Counted from the first letter of the stretch, positions 46,075 through 58,793 are shown. The stretch: DNA of 64,000 nucleotides from Anaeramoeba flamelloides (GCA_027625915.1 JANTQA010000026.1:6076001-6140000); one strand, 5' to 3'. Notes: generated from the letters alone by a model not told the origin. A program made the numbers and translations.

Positions 46075-49000
46075 GTTGTTGTTGCTATTAAGGATTAATT
46101 TTGGTATAAAATGTTTATCTGAAATTAATTCTAGCCAGGCAAATGCAAATAGAGGATAAAGTTTTGGTTTTAAAGCCGAATAGCATTGGAAATAAATTGT
46201 CAAAATATCAAAGAATATATCTTCTAAGAATTCCCCGCTACTCAATTCAAATAACAATTGTGATAGAATTCTTTTGTATGGTTGATAATTAAAAGATTCT
46301 GGCTTATCTTTCATTTCAAGATCAATAAATCTAAACACAGAAGTCAATACATATCTTAAGATTTCAGTTTCATCCAAACCCTTTTCTGAGCTTGGGAAAA
46401 CCTTTAATAACATTGAAATCATTTGACAATATGTATCAATTACACCAAAATCCACTTCTTCTTCATCATCACCATCATCGTTATTCGCTCCTTGTACTTG
46501 TTTTTTGTTTTGATCTTTATCATTTGCTTTTTTCTCATTTTTATATTTCATTTTGGGATCAATATTTTGATCTAAATCTTTTTTTTTACTTTTTTCTAAA
46601 ATATTTTTATTATTCTCACTTTTATTTTTATTTACTTCTTGGTTAAAGCTTCTTTTGAAAAAATTATTAATACAAACTTCGGTAATTACTAAAAAGAATT
46701 TATAGCCATGCTTAGTAACAATATCTTTTAGTCGATTTAATAACATTAGAAATTCTTCTTTTCTATTATTAGATTCTGGTTTTTGGATTAAATTAATCCA
46801 TTCATCAAATATTAAAATAAATTCGCTAAATAATTTTTCATGTTCTTCAATAAAATTTTGTTGTTGATTTTGATTTTGATTCACATTATTAGTATTATTG
46901 TGCACTAAGCTTTCATTAATATTATTATTATTATTATTTTGTGGATTATGATCATTATTTGTTGTTGCTGTTGTTGTTGTCCAAGGACTTTCTTTTGGTT
47001 GATTTAATAATGCATCTTGTTGTAATTTTTTTACTTGTTCAATTAATTCTGGAAACTTTTTATCAAATAATTCATCAACATTTTCATCCTCGGAATCATT
47101 CTCATTCTGATTCTTATTCTTCTTACCATTCTCATTCTCATTCTCATTCTCATTCTCATTTTCATTTTGGTTTTTCATATTTTTACGCTCTATTAGCCAA
47201 TTTTCAATCGATTTAACTATATTTGTGAATTTTAATAAAGTTTCACCATCTTTTTGATTAACGTAAATATGTAAGATTATTATTCCAAATTCAAAAGCTT
47301 TCGTATCTTTTCTATCATTAATCATGTTGGCTAATGGTTCATCTAAGAAAGGATAATTAATTAATCCCTGTTTAGATAATAAAAATACTAAAGAAACATC
47401 AAATTCATTTTCTGAATTGATCATTGCTGGTGTAATTGCTGGTGCTAAATCAACATCGCAATTTTCATTAATTAATCCTAAAGTAGTAATATAAACGTTA
47501 ATAAAAAATTCATAAACTAAAATAAAACTTTTATTCTCATCATCTTCTTCTTGTTCTTTATTATTATTGTTTTTCTCATTTTCCACATTTGTTGGAAATT
47601 TGGATAACCCCTTTTTATTATCTTTTTGCATTTCTTGGTCCTTACCCTTCCCTTTCCCTGTATTCTTACCTTTACCTTCCCCCCTTTTCCTTTCATTTGA
47701 TTTTTCCTCAAGTCTTCCTTTTCCTGTTTCTTCATTGTTCATTGTTGAATCAAGTTCAATAATAATTTCTCTAAATTTAATGATTGTTTTCAAAATTAAT
47801 TGAGAAGCTAATAAAATGGCATCCTCTTTAGGATTGGTTTTGTTAATTACCTTTGGTAAAAAGGTAATAATTGTTGATAGATTTTCATTTTCTTGAGAAA
47901 ATATTCCAGTTTCGATAAATTGATTTTTAATTTGATCTAATTCTTGATTTAAACTTAGAGTCCAATTTTCTAAAAATTGTATAAATTGTTCAAGAACAAA
48001 ATTAGGTATCTCCTCCTCCTCCTCATCATCATCATCATCATCATTGTTATTATTATTGTTATTATTATTATTATCATCTAATTCTATTTTATTCATAGTT
48101 GTGCTCTCGTTATTTTGATTATTATTGCTTTTATCTTGTGAAATTAATAATTCTTCATTTTTTTTTGGAAATGATTCATAAATTTGATAATGATGATCTT
48201 TTAAATTACCATCGGTTGGTATTAAATCTTGAGGTAGTTTTGAAGGTATATTTGATTGATTTAAAAAATTATTGTTTTGTAAATAATTAAATTGTTTGTT
48301 TTCTGATTCGTTTCGATTGTTCATACTCTGGTTCTGGTTCTGGATCTGAATCTGATTATTCTTTTGATTAATTCTAATTTGATAATCTTCATATAATAAT
48401 TCATCAATTTGTTGTTGAGCGTGTTCCATAGTAACTTGTTCGATGAATTGGAAACATAATTGGATATTATCATTACAAATTTTGAAAATATTTTGATTTA
48501 ATAAATTTTGATCATTGATTAATTCCTTTAACAAATTAGTTAAATTTTCAGTCATACACAACTTTAATGGCTCCTTTGAAGTCACTAAAGCCAGTCCACT
48601 TGATAGATTGGAAACCATTAAATGTGCGCCCTTTCTCATTTTTTGGTGGTCAGATTCCAAAGAAAAATCCTTTCTAATCAATTCAATGGTGGTTTGGCAA
48701 GCAATACTAACCGACCTTTGCACAACTGGCACAATAATTGATTTTACTGCCAGGGTGATTGCAATGGGGACATCTTTTTTCAAATTTGGATACCTTTGAT
48801 ATATTATGTCATTCTCATTAATAATAATATGATCGATTAACCCATTAATTAATAAATCAGAATTATATATATTTTCATTATCAATTTTCTCATTACCATT
48901 AACATTACTATTCATGTCTTGAGAAAAGGAATTCAGTAAATTCTGATATTTGTTATCCTTTTCATTCATTTTTTCAATGGGGAATTGAAATTTATTTACG

Positions 49001-52000
49001 TTTGGATTATTGCTACTACCACGAGATTTTGGATCAACTAATAATTGTGAATCAATTGGAATATTTGTATTTTCTTTTTCATTCCCATTAATGCTAATAT
49101 TTGTATTTTGATTATTATAATAATTATCATTTTCATTATAATTATTCATATTGTTAATTTCAAAATCTGAATTATTTTCAATATTTGGCGGATCAATAGT
49201 TTCCAATAATCTAGAAGGACTGAAACCATTTGATTGTAAGCCTAAATGAATAAACAATTGATTTATTGGATAAATTATCTCCAATTTTAAATTGGGTAAT
49301 TGGATTATTTCGATAAATACATTTAAAATGGCCATTACCCAAGGATTGGGTGGTTTAAAATGCTTTGATTCATTGACTGAAAACAATAAATTACAGACAA
49401 AGGGAATAATAATTATTAATTTCCCATTCTGATAAGCATCTAAGACTAGTTCTTTAACTTTTAGATATTTTCTTAAAATGGGCATATCAATAGCTAAAGT
49501 TGTTTTACCAATCCAATAACCAAAATTTTTTAAAATGGTTTGTTCAATATTGCTTATTAATAGTTTTTTCGAATTTAATAAGATGTGCACACAATAATAG
49601 CATTTTTCTAAAATCAATTTATTGAGTTTTCTAAAATTTAATCTATCGAATAATTCTATATAAAACGAATGATAATTAGATTCAACAGAAATTTTTTTAA
49701 TAACAAAATAATTTACAAACCAATCATAGTATTCTTCTATTAATAATATTCTTATTTTTTCAATATTTTGTAAGATGTTTTGTTCATTAAAATTATTAAT
49801 TAAATAATATATTTGATTACTGATTTCTTCTTCCGGGTAATATGTTTCTTGATTATTATTATTAATATTATTATTATTTGTATTGAATTGATAAGTATTT
49901 AAATTTAATATTGAGGATGATTTATTATTATTAAACAATTTATCTAATTGGATGTTTGAAATATATTCATTTTGATCCAAATTATTTTCTTCAATAAAAT
50001 TATTATTATTTTGATTCATTTCATTTTCATTTCCATTTTGGTTTCCATATTGTTGTTGTGTGCGTTTATGTATTTGTGTTTCATTTTCATTTTCATTTCC
50101 TTTATTGTTTATATTTACCTTCGTTTGATTACTATTTACTTCATTTTCTTCCAGTTTTTTCTTTATTAAAATTTCATTCAAATGTTGATATTCATTATAA
50201 TTTTGTTGTTGTTGTTGCTGCTGCTGCTGCTGCTGTTGTTGTGGTTGTTGCTGTTGCTGCTTTTGCTCATGTTCTTGTAGATTTTTATTTTTATTTTCAT
50301 TTTCATAATTCAAATATAATTTTGTATTATTCTTATTATTGAAATTTTCATTAAATAATTGATTAATATTTGAAACGTTCTCAACATTTTCCTTATCTAA
50401 TTCATTTAAATTGTGATTATTTAATATTTGATTAATCTTACCAATGATTTGAGGACAATTTTTTTTAATGTTAGGAATTTGGCTAATGTGAGTACAATAT
50501 TGTGGCCATTTATGAAGTTGATCTAAAAATTCCAATATAGCATAATAACCAAATTGGAAAATATTATTTTTAGGTGGCTTTTTTAAAGATTCCAATACAT
50601 CCCTCAGTGCTATACCTAAAGGAACACGCTGTATCAATTCGTTATTGATTAATAGGCCAAAAAGCTTTCCAGTGATTATTAATTCGTTTAAGGGGAAACC
50701 AGAAAAAAACTGGTATTCGTCTAATAAATTATGGATCATACAATCAAAAATTTGATTTTCCTTCTCGTTTTCCGATTCTTTAAATTGTGTCAAGAATTGA
50801 ATTGCTTGATCTAAAGTGATTTTTCTTTGATAAATTAATTGGAAATAGTTATTGGCATGTTGCTCAATATCCTGAGTAAATGTTTGTTCTTCATTTTTAA
50901 TAGTATAATTTAATAATTGTGGGAATGCATGGGTACAAATTCTATAAATTTTATTAATTTTGTTCAAAATTTCTTGGTTATTATATTTTTTAGAATAAAA
51001 GCATTTAAAAAAAATGGCAATCGTATCCGTTGTTAATTTATTATTAATAAGCTTGGTCTTTAATAACACCATTTTTTTGGCATTGCCTTTTAAAAATTTT
51101 AAGCAATTATAAATAAAAGTTTCATTTGATTTACTTTTTAATTTCTCTGTTAGCCATTTTTCTAAATTTAAACATTCTTGCTGTGATGCTAAGGTTGCTA
51201 AATTAAATACAAAATCGAATTCCTCTGATTCTAGGACATACAATAATACTCTATGGGTTTGAAAATTTTCTAAAAAAATTGTTAAAGTTTTTGACTTCTG
51301 TGATGAATTTCGCCAAATCGATACCATAACATCTAGTATCATTTGTGAATTAATCTCCCATAAATTTTTTAATACAATATTTGAATTTGGATGATTTCCT
51401 AAAAATTTACGTATCAACTGTTCATTTAATTCTTTACTTAATGAATTCCACCCTGATTCCACCTGTGCTAACCCTAATAATAAATATTCGGGTGAATTTA
51501 TGAGCGGATCGTTGAATATTTGTCGAACTTTGTCAATTGAATAATTTGATAAATGCAGTAATAATTCAATCAAATCTAAACTTAACCATGCATTATTCAA
51601 ATTTTTATTAAAATTCAATGTTTCCATTACTAAATTATTATTGTTATTATTATTGATGTTGGTTTCGTTGGTGGTGGTGGTAGTTGTGGTGGTGGTGGTG
51701 TTTGTGGTGGTGTTGATGTTATTTAGATTATTTGAATTATTGATTATTAATTCTTCAATATTTTTTTGTTGGCGTGTAGTAATAGAAAAATCAAAAATGT
51801 AAGGTGGTGATTTAATTAATTGAGATAATAAAGAAATTTGCGCCTCAGGATTTTTCCATTTTGAAAAAATAAAATTCTTGGATAAAAATCTTTTTGTGGA
51901 TTTTTTTAATATCTCATTTAATACTATAAATGAGATTTCATTGATCAATTCAAACTCTGGACAATCAAAAAATAATATCGTCTTTGCCCAACTAATATTC

Positions 52001-55000
52001 GGATATTGTTTGTTAATCACATTAACAAATAAATCTAAATCCCATTGAATAAGTGGCCTTAACTGATTGAAATCATAATTAATCGGATAACTATTGCTAA
52101 TCGTCTTTTGTGAATTTAGCAAGGTCTTCGTATCCCTTCCACTTTTATTACACATACAAATGATCGTCTTTGATAAATCCTCTTCAGTAAGTGGTGAAAT
52201 TTGCTCAAGTATTTGCTTAAACATCAATTCATTTGATAATATTTCGTATCCTAAATCTGAAATCACAATAGAAAGTTTACATGATTTATTATATTCGTTA
52301 GTAATCCAATTTTTTGAATTATTTTCTAAATTCATTTCTCTTTGGAATTCGCTATTTAATGATTTATTTATTTATTTTTTTTTTTTGAGAGATTAGTTTT
52401 GATTTTTTTTAAAAATTAAAATTGGTTTTATTTGAGGAATTTGATTCAAAAAAAAGAAAAAAAAAAAAAAAAGTTAGTTTTGATTTATTCAAATTTCGTT
52501 TTTTTCCATTTTTTCCTTGATCGAATTTCGTTTATAATGAGAAGAAGTGTTACAAAGGAAAAAAATCAAGTTTTTTACTTGCTAATAATGGTATACTGGA
52601 AAATACCATAAAATGAATAACTCGAAAATAAAAAAAGAAAAAGAAAAGGCTAAAAATTATCAAGAGTTCTAAAAAAATAAATTAGATCAAAAAGTGAAAA
52701 ACAAATGGACAATTACATAAACAACTGTCTATCCAAATATTATTCATGGTTACTTATAAAATTTTAAATAAAAGAATAGTGGTTGTGATTTTGAATGTAA
52801 ACCTGGAATTGTTTTTTTTATTTTTTTAATTTTTTTATTATTTGTTGATTAATAGAAAATCCCCTGATTAATTTTTTATTTTTGTTTTTTGGCGAGTTTT
52901 CGTTTTTAATTTTTCTTTTTGTTTTTGCTTTTTCAACCAATAAAAAACTTGTAACTAGCTGGATTTCAAAATATTTTTTTTTTTTTAATACCAAAATTAC
53001 TAATTTACAATTAGTGATCAAAAGTGAGTGTCCTAAAGTGCCGTAGAGTGCCTAGCTTTTCCAGAAAATAAAAGAATAGAGAAAAATCAAAGACTTTACT
53101 TAATTCTTTTGAATTCTGGAAAAGCTAACGGCGGTTTTTTTTAATTTCAGGAATAAAAAGAAAATTTTTGAAATTTTCGGTTTATTTCATAAAGAAAATT
53201 AAACAAAAACTAACGGTGCTTTTCTTGAGGTTTTCTGTTTTATTTGCTAAGTGTTCTAGGTTTTCTTGAGGTTTTCTATTTTATTTGTGGAGTGTTCTAG
53301 GTTTTTTTGAGGTTTTCTCTTTTATTTGTTAAGTGTTCTAGGTTTTCTTGAGTTTTTTGTTTCTTTGGAAAATCAATAGATTTTCCAAAGAAACAGAAAA
53401 CTCCAGAAAAGCTAGTCACTCGACGGCACTCTACGTCACTATGTGATAAACCAAATAATTTTACTCTTAAAATTATAAAAAAAGTACAGTATGCTGGATT
53501 TTAAGATACAAAAACCAAAATCATTCAAACAGATAAGGAACGAATTTAGAACAAATAAAATTTTGTTCAAGACATTTTTAATCAGAAAAACTACTGAAAT
53601 TGAAATTTTTTTGATCATTTCAAGAAAAATTACTCGGAAACTTTCAATAATCATTTATTTGAAATCTGTATTATTCAAGTGTAATTATTCAAAAAAGTGA
53701 TTTTTTGGATCTAAAACCAGAAAGAGAGTCTGAGTATGAAATATACACGAATCAATTTTTTGTTTCAAGAAAAGAGGATCTATCATCAGTTACAAGGTGC
53801 AAAATAGAGGTGAAATAGATAATTACAAATTTTAAGCATTAGAAATTATTCATATTTTAAGATTGATTAAAATTGTATTGTAACATTTTGATTTTCAATT
53901 TTGGTCATTGGAACAATTAAAAAGACATGGTAAGTAATTTTGTGTATTTTGTAATGAGACAAATAATTTATTTGGATTCTAATTAAACACCAAAAAAAGA
54001 ATTGAAAAATCAAATTTTGTGGTTTTTGTTAGTTAATTAAAATCAACAATAATTTTATTGTTTCAAATTCAATTTTGTTTAGAAGGAGACGGTCGAAATA
54101 AAACCGATTTTTGTACGGTATTTGAAATTTAAATGGGATAAATTTTCCTCTGATTATCGTTTTTACAATTTTGAAATCTGGCTTTCATTTCGGATTCTTA
54201 GTTTGTCCCAAGATATACCAATATAATTAGATACTACCGTTCCAACCCTACCATGAAATCTATGATAAATAGAAAATTCATTTTTTGTATAATACTTTTC
54301 TTTTTATTGCAGGATTTTATGGTAATGTGATAGCCTATTACAAACCGTGGAATTTTATCAATAGAACAAACAATTTCCCAATAGAAAAAATATTAAAATT
54401 TGATTTTTTTACTACAAACCTTCTGAATGATCATTAATTTTGAAAAATTTTCAGGCTTTTTCGTGGATCCTTATTTTTCTAAAGACCTTAAAATCAAAAG
54501 AAAAGACTATTTCAAAGTGATTATTAAATGAGATCTCCAGTCTTTGGAAACTTTCCTTTTTTATTTTTGAATTTATTTGATAAAGCAACAAGATTTTTTT
54601 CTCTAGTTCTTTCAAATAAAGAAATTTTTTTTAAAAAAACATATGTCAAACCATAAAATGTATATGATAGAGTTTAACCAAAGATTTTTTTTTTGTATTT
54701 AACTAAGACAAAAAGTCAATTTCCATGTCTGTCAAATTTCACGATAGGTTTGGAACGGCTGTAACAAAAAAGAACGAACAAACAGAGATCACATATTACA
54801 ATTCACTATTTTGGAAACTCTCTTTGTAAAAGAAAAATAGTAAAATGAAGCGAAAATTTTTCCCCATTCATTTTTCAAATACAGTAATGACTGACAGACA
54901 AGGTATCTTTCATTAAGAAAATGAAAAATTACATAAATTCTTTGGTTAATAGTCAGTATTTTGTAAAAAAAATAAAATGAAATTAATGATTCATTTTTGG

Positions 55001-56310
55001 TTGAATAAAAAAAAAAAAATAAAGTAAGATTAACAAAAAGAAAAAAATGTGTTTGTTGGAACAAAATTCAGGATCTGTAAAAGCACTTTTTCAAATCAAT
55101 TCTTTTTTTCATTTCAAAAAACTAATCCGAATAACAACAAAACAGATTGGATCCTTTTAAATCACAAAGGATATTTTGAAGAACAGGAAGGGAAAAGGGA
55201 AAAAGGAAAAAGTGTTCTTTCAAAGATCGCATTAGAATATCTTCAAAAAGACAAGCTGATTTTTTTTTTTTGTTTTTTTGAATAACTTTTGTCTTGTTTT
55301 TTAGATTTAAAAAGAGGCTGTGACTTAAAAAAATTAAAATAAACACTTACCGATTAGAATTTGGAAAACGAATGTCTTGTTGAAGAACTGGAATAAATGT
55401 TGGAGGAAGATCACTTTGTTCTGGAAATCTTTTTTTAATGAGTTTCAAAACCATTTCTTGTAGTTTTGTTAATCGAAATTCCGTAAATAAACAATAGAGG
55501 GTATGTAGTGCGCCTTCAGGTAAAAATAAAAAACCTTCGTCGATACTTTCGGTGTTTATTTGCTGTAAATATAATAATCCTTTGAAATTGATAAATTTTT
55601 TATTTGTAGTTAAAATAAAAGGGTTGGAAAAGAATTTTGTTTTTTTTTTTTTTTTGTTTTTAAAAAAAGAACAGAACATAAATAATTGGGTCTTTTGGTA
55701 TTAAAAGGAGACAAAAAAAGAAATCAAACCTTCTTTGTGAATGTTGATCATTTCCGATTTTACCATTGAAATGGATATGATGATTTCTTGGGTTTTGGAT
55801 AACTCTAAAAAGTTTGAAATAAGTTTAATGAAATTCTTTGAGATTTGCTCCACTGATTGGATTGCGCAACAAATGATACTCACAAAGTTTGGTCGTTCTG
55901 TAATGTACGATAACTTTTCTTGAAGTAATTTCCGTTGACAAATTTGCACTTCTGTGTTTAATCTCGATTCATTCAAATTGATATTAATAAAGAGCGTTTT
56001 GATAAAATAAACAAAAACGTCGTCTCCATATAATTCAATTAACTAAAAATTTTAGATTTGGTAATAATTGTGTATTGTTTATTTATAAGTTAGTTTTTGT
56101 TTCATGGATAATAAAGAAACAAAGAAAGATCCTTGTTGTAGGTTTTTTTTTTTTTTTTTTATTTTGTTATTTTTTTATTTTTTTTTCAAATAAAAAAGAA
56201 TTTCTTACATTATCAATTTCTTGTGAATGAGTTGTTAAGTTCTGTTTGTTTAAAGTTGAGATTAAAAAATCGATTTGTGCACTTAGTAAAAATGAAAAAT
56301 TGGATAGCAT
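44818..56310 (-). CDS. CNOT1: CNOT1, scaffold subunit of the CCR4-NOT deadenylase complex
   Basis: Four exons: 56209-56310, 55730-56042, 55351-55579 and 44818-52351. All junctions are GT-AG and in phase, giving 2725 residues. CNOT1 holds together the nucleases and other subunits that shorten mRNA poly(A) tails. Homology with human CNOT1 (from memory) is collinear. N-terminus: SQEIDN, ITERPNFVSIICCAI and LSKTQEIIISI. HEAT region: SLDLIELLLHLS and FLGNHPNSNIVL. The region corresponding to the TTP-binding HEAT domain is ~705-840 (KLFGLLINNELIQRVPLGIA). MIF4G domain for the nuclease module ~1055-1250 (NFGYWIGKTTLA, FKPPNPWVMAILNV). CNOT9-binding DUF3819 ~1375-1540. NOT-module C-terminus ~2265-2702 (KKLYKGTLRLLLVLLHDFPE, QLRYPNSHTYF, LLERLIVHRPHPWG). 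The excess length over animal CNOT1 is made of Asn, Gln, Asp/Glu and (NE)n tracts between domains. The third intron is 2999 bp; the first two are 166 and 150 bp. Confidence 0.97.
46030..46086 (-). repeat. Polyasparagine (AAT)n tract in CNOT1
   Basis: About 19 consecutive Asn codons, nearly all AAT, within the C-terminal NOT domain between SDKHFIPKLILN and GQEMFKELMV. Human CNOT1 has a short loop here. Other in-gene repeats lie at 48046-48075 (Asn), 50200-50270 (Gln) and 45620-45657, 47128-47162 (Asn-Glu). Confidence 0.85.
50200..50270 (-). repeat. Polyglutamine (CAG/CAA)n tract in CNOT1
   Basis: About 20 Gln codons, mixing CAA and CAG with a Pro interruption, in the linker before the MIF4G domain. 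The tract lies in a Gln/Asn/Glu-rich spacer and should not affect a fold. Confidence 0.85.
52560..52960 (+). repeat. GTGGTTGTGATTTTG repeat family, copy 3
   Basis: Landmarks TTGCTAATAATGGTATACTG, AATAACTCGAAAATAAAAAA, AAATTATCAAGAGTT, TAGTGGTTGTGATTTTGAAT and TTTTTGCTTTTTCAACC occur in the same order as at 34740-35200. It lies in the CNOT1 giant intron, antisense to the gene. Confidence 0.6.
53024..53448. mobile_element. GAGTGCCTAG foldback family, copy 2, with 41-bp tandem repeats
   Basis: Left end GTGAGTGTCCTAAAGTGCCG followed by TAGAGTGCCTAGCTTTTCCA; the right end is the diverged reverse complement (AGAAAAGCTAGTCACTCGAC, GGCACTCTACGTCACT). An inner hairpin lies at about 53055-53130 (CTTTTCCAGAA / TTCTGGAAAAG). 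The middle (about 53222-53360) is a 41-bp tandem repeat, three full units plus a part, built on TTCTTGAGGTTTTCT and AAGTGTTCTAGG. It resides in the CNOT1 giant intron. Confidence 0.65.
53222..53360 (+). repeat. 41-bp tandem repeat (3.4 copies)
   Basis: Each unit reads TTCTTGAGGTTTTCT, then TTTTATTTG, then AAGTGTTCTAGG with a few substitutions (GAGTGTTCTAGG in one). The last unit breaks off into TTCTTGAGTTTTTTG. Confidence 0.8.
55580..55729 (-). other. Ordinary intron 2 of CNOT1
   Basis: 150 bp, GTTTGATTTC...AATTTCAAAG, phase 1, restoring a Gly codon. The first intron (56043-56208, 166 bp, GTAAGAAA...ATTTTTAG) is phase 0. Confidence 0.88.
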
Positions 56311-58252
56311 TTTAAAGTAAAACTTAAAGAAAAATGATTAAATTTTCAGAGATTTTTATATAGAAACAAGTTCTCAATTTTTATGAGTGAAACTTAGAGT
56401 TTTTTTTTGGGTATTTCATAATCCCATTTTTATCTGTTCAAATTTTGAGTTAAAAAATATTACCTCAAAAGGATAGAACCCATTTTTAACAATTTATCAA
56501 GATTTTAGATTTCTTGTCACAAAAGATCAAGGTGCTTCTGAAAGAAACAATAAATTCGGTTGACAAAACAGTTCTTCATGAAAGTTTTTGATATTTATTT
56601 TGTTGTAACTTATTTGAGACTGGAATTTGAAATTTACGGAGGTAACTTGCAAATGAATTCTTGAGAAAGATATAGAAAGTATACTTTTCATTTTGGTTAA
56701 GTGCTGATTGTATTTTATTGACAAAAGGGATTCGAATACAAGAACTTGACCAATAAAAATGATTTTTTAGAATGACTTTTAATATAACCTCAAAAAAATC
56801 CGTTTTTTTAGGTTTTTTTTTGAATATGCTTGAAAGTCTATATTGTTATATTAAAAAGCTAAAGGTTATTGGACAAAAGAAGGTAAATTTAAAATCATTT
56901 TTTTTATTATTTTTGAATGTCATGGTATTGTGCTATCATCTCTCTAAATTATTTTAAAGTGTATTAAACACTCAAAGTAAAATATAAAGCATTTGAAAAT
57001 AATTAAACAAAATAAAGAAAGAATTTTTGATTTTCAAACTTTTTCTGGATACCATTTCAATTTGATTTGCAGTAAAGAGTTTGGTCAAATGAAAATAACT
57101 CAAAAAAAACCAACAAGTCAAATTTAAAAAAGATATCTTGCCAAAATATTCTTTTAAGCCTATAACAAATTGTTACAGAGATAAGTAATATGTGACACAA
57201 TTATATTTAAATAATCTGAAGATGTTATGATCTTTTAATATCGAGTATTATATATATATTTTTTAATGGGTTATTATTGTTTTTTTCAATGTAAATAGCC
57301 AAATTACAAAATTGTAATTAAGAATAATACTAAAGTATTGGAAAATTATTGAACTAACTTGGTAATGAGCCGTTAAGTACCGATAAACAAATCAACTGAA
57401 AAATAATTGAATCAAATAATTATATTATCATTCTAAAATATAAGAAAATCTTTTAAATATCAAAAAACAACTCAACATGCTATTTAAAACTCATTAGAAC
57501 AAAAAAATAAAAATTAAAGTTAAATATTTTAAAAACTGGTGTGGCCCTTTTATTTGAAATGAGAAATCTCGTTTTGTAAATTGTAAAGAATAAAAAATTA
57601 TAAAAGGAACAAAAAACAGATGAATAGAGTGTATTGAAAAAAAGTTCTTTACATTTTATTGATAACTCTTTACAACTCAAACTATTGTACATTAAAGTCT
57701 TATTTTCAATATAAAGTTAACATTCATCTCGATATTTCATCGGAATTGTTTTTTTCTCTTTATTTTCCTCTTTCTTAGTTCCCTACATTTGTTCAATGTT
57801 GTCCTTTCTTAATACATACATCTAGCTCTTTCGAAATCAAACTTAAACTGTTTCCATTTTTATACAGGTAGATTATTTCCAAATTGTTTTCTTCTTATCT
57901 TGTTTTTTCCATTTCTTAACTGATCAATATCCATAAATAAAAAAAAAAAATAAAATAAAAAAAAGTAAAAAAAAAAAAATAATAATAAAAATTGGGGTAT
58001 TTATTATGAAATTTGGTTATTATTGAAAAAAAAAATCTTTTTTATTTGAAGAAAAACTAATTATAAAATATTTTTAATAATCCACTTTCAATATATTTCA
58101 AAGTATTTATTTATTCTCTATTTGGGATAAGAAAGAATCAAATAAAATTCATCACAATAGGAAAAGGTAAATAGATAAATGGTTACTATATTATACTCTC
58201 ATATATTAATATTATTCACATGACCAAATTAAAAATTTATAGATGATAGTTA

Positions 58253-58278
58253 TTATATATATATATATATATATATAT
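58253..58278. repeat. (TA)n microsatellite
   Basis: About 13 TA units directly next to the repeat remnant at 58277. Confidence 0.9.
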
Positions 58279-58372
58279 TTGGAGGAATAGAGTAAAATCA
58301 AATAATTCTCTCTATTTATAAGAAATATGGAAAAATTAGGGACTCAATGACACTCTACTATATTTTCTTTGA
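58277..58372 (+). repeat. GAGTGCCTAG foldback family, remnant
   Basis: GAATAGAGTAAAATCAAATA followed after 40 bp by GACTCAATGACACTCTACTA. The first is the hairpin-loop sequence and the second the terminal sequence of the family members at 24925 and 53024. Confidence 0.4.
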
Positions 58373-58469
58373 TTCGTAGAAAGTCTAAAAAAATCATAAA
58401 AGGATTATTAATAATATAAATATTATTGGAAAAATTAAAAAAAAAAAATAAAACTAATTCTTGTAAAAA

Positions 58470-58793
58470 AAGCGAGTCACAATTTTTGAAAATAGACCTA
58501 GGGATTATTTTATTATTGAACTTTCAATTATAAAAATAATAATATAAAGATTTTTTACTAATAAAATAGATTTCTGTTAAAAAAATTATCACAGTTGAAA
58601 TTTTCATAAATTTTTATTTGGAATTTCTTCAATCTTTTTATTTTACAACCCAGATTCGTGTAAAAAAAATATAGATAAAAAGAAAAGAAAAGTTGCAAAA
58701 TTAGAAAAAAATGGTTCTGTTCAAGAAAAGTTTTTTGATAAAAAACTGAGATAAACACTAAAAAAACTTACAATCAACATTATAAAGTGAGTT
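58470..58793 (+). mobile_element. GTGAGTCACAATTTTTGAAA repeat family, copy c
   Basis: Starts AAGCGAGTCACAATTTTTGA, ends CAACATTATAAAGTGAGTTA. It shares the interior order ATTATTGAACTTTCA, GTTGCAAAATTAGAAAAAAA, then ATGGTTCTGTTCAAGAAAAG with copies a and b. Confidence 0.65.

Larger units (their letters stand above)
52352..55350 (-). other. Giant intron 3 of CNOT1
   Basis: A 2999-bp intron, GTAAGTGTTT...CATTAAATAG. The two-base end of exon 3 (CG) plus C rebuilds an Arg codon. The protein on both sides aligns without a gap to human CNOT1, so the join is firm. The intron carries a GTGGTTGTGATTTTG repeat (52560-52960) and the foldback/41-bp tandem repeat element (53024-53448). Several small open frames (for example 53491-53700, 55049-55285) have no support. 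Confidence 0.88.
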
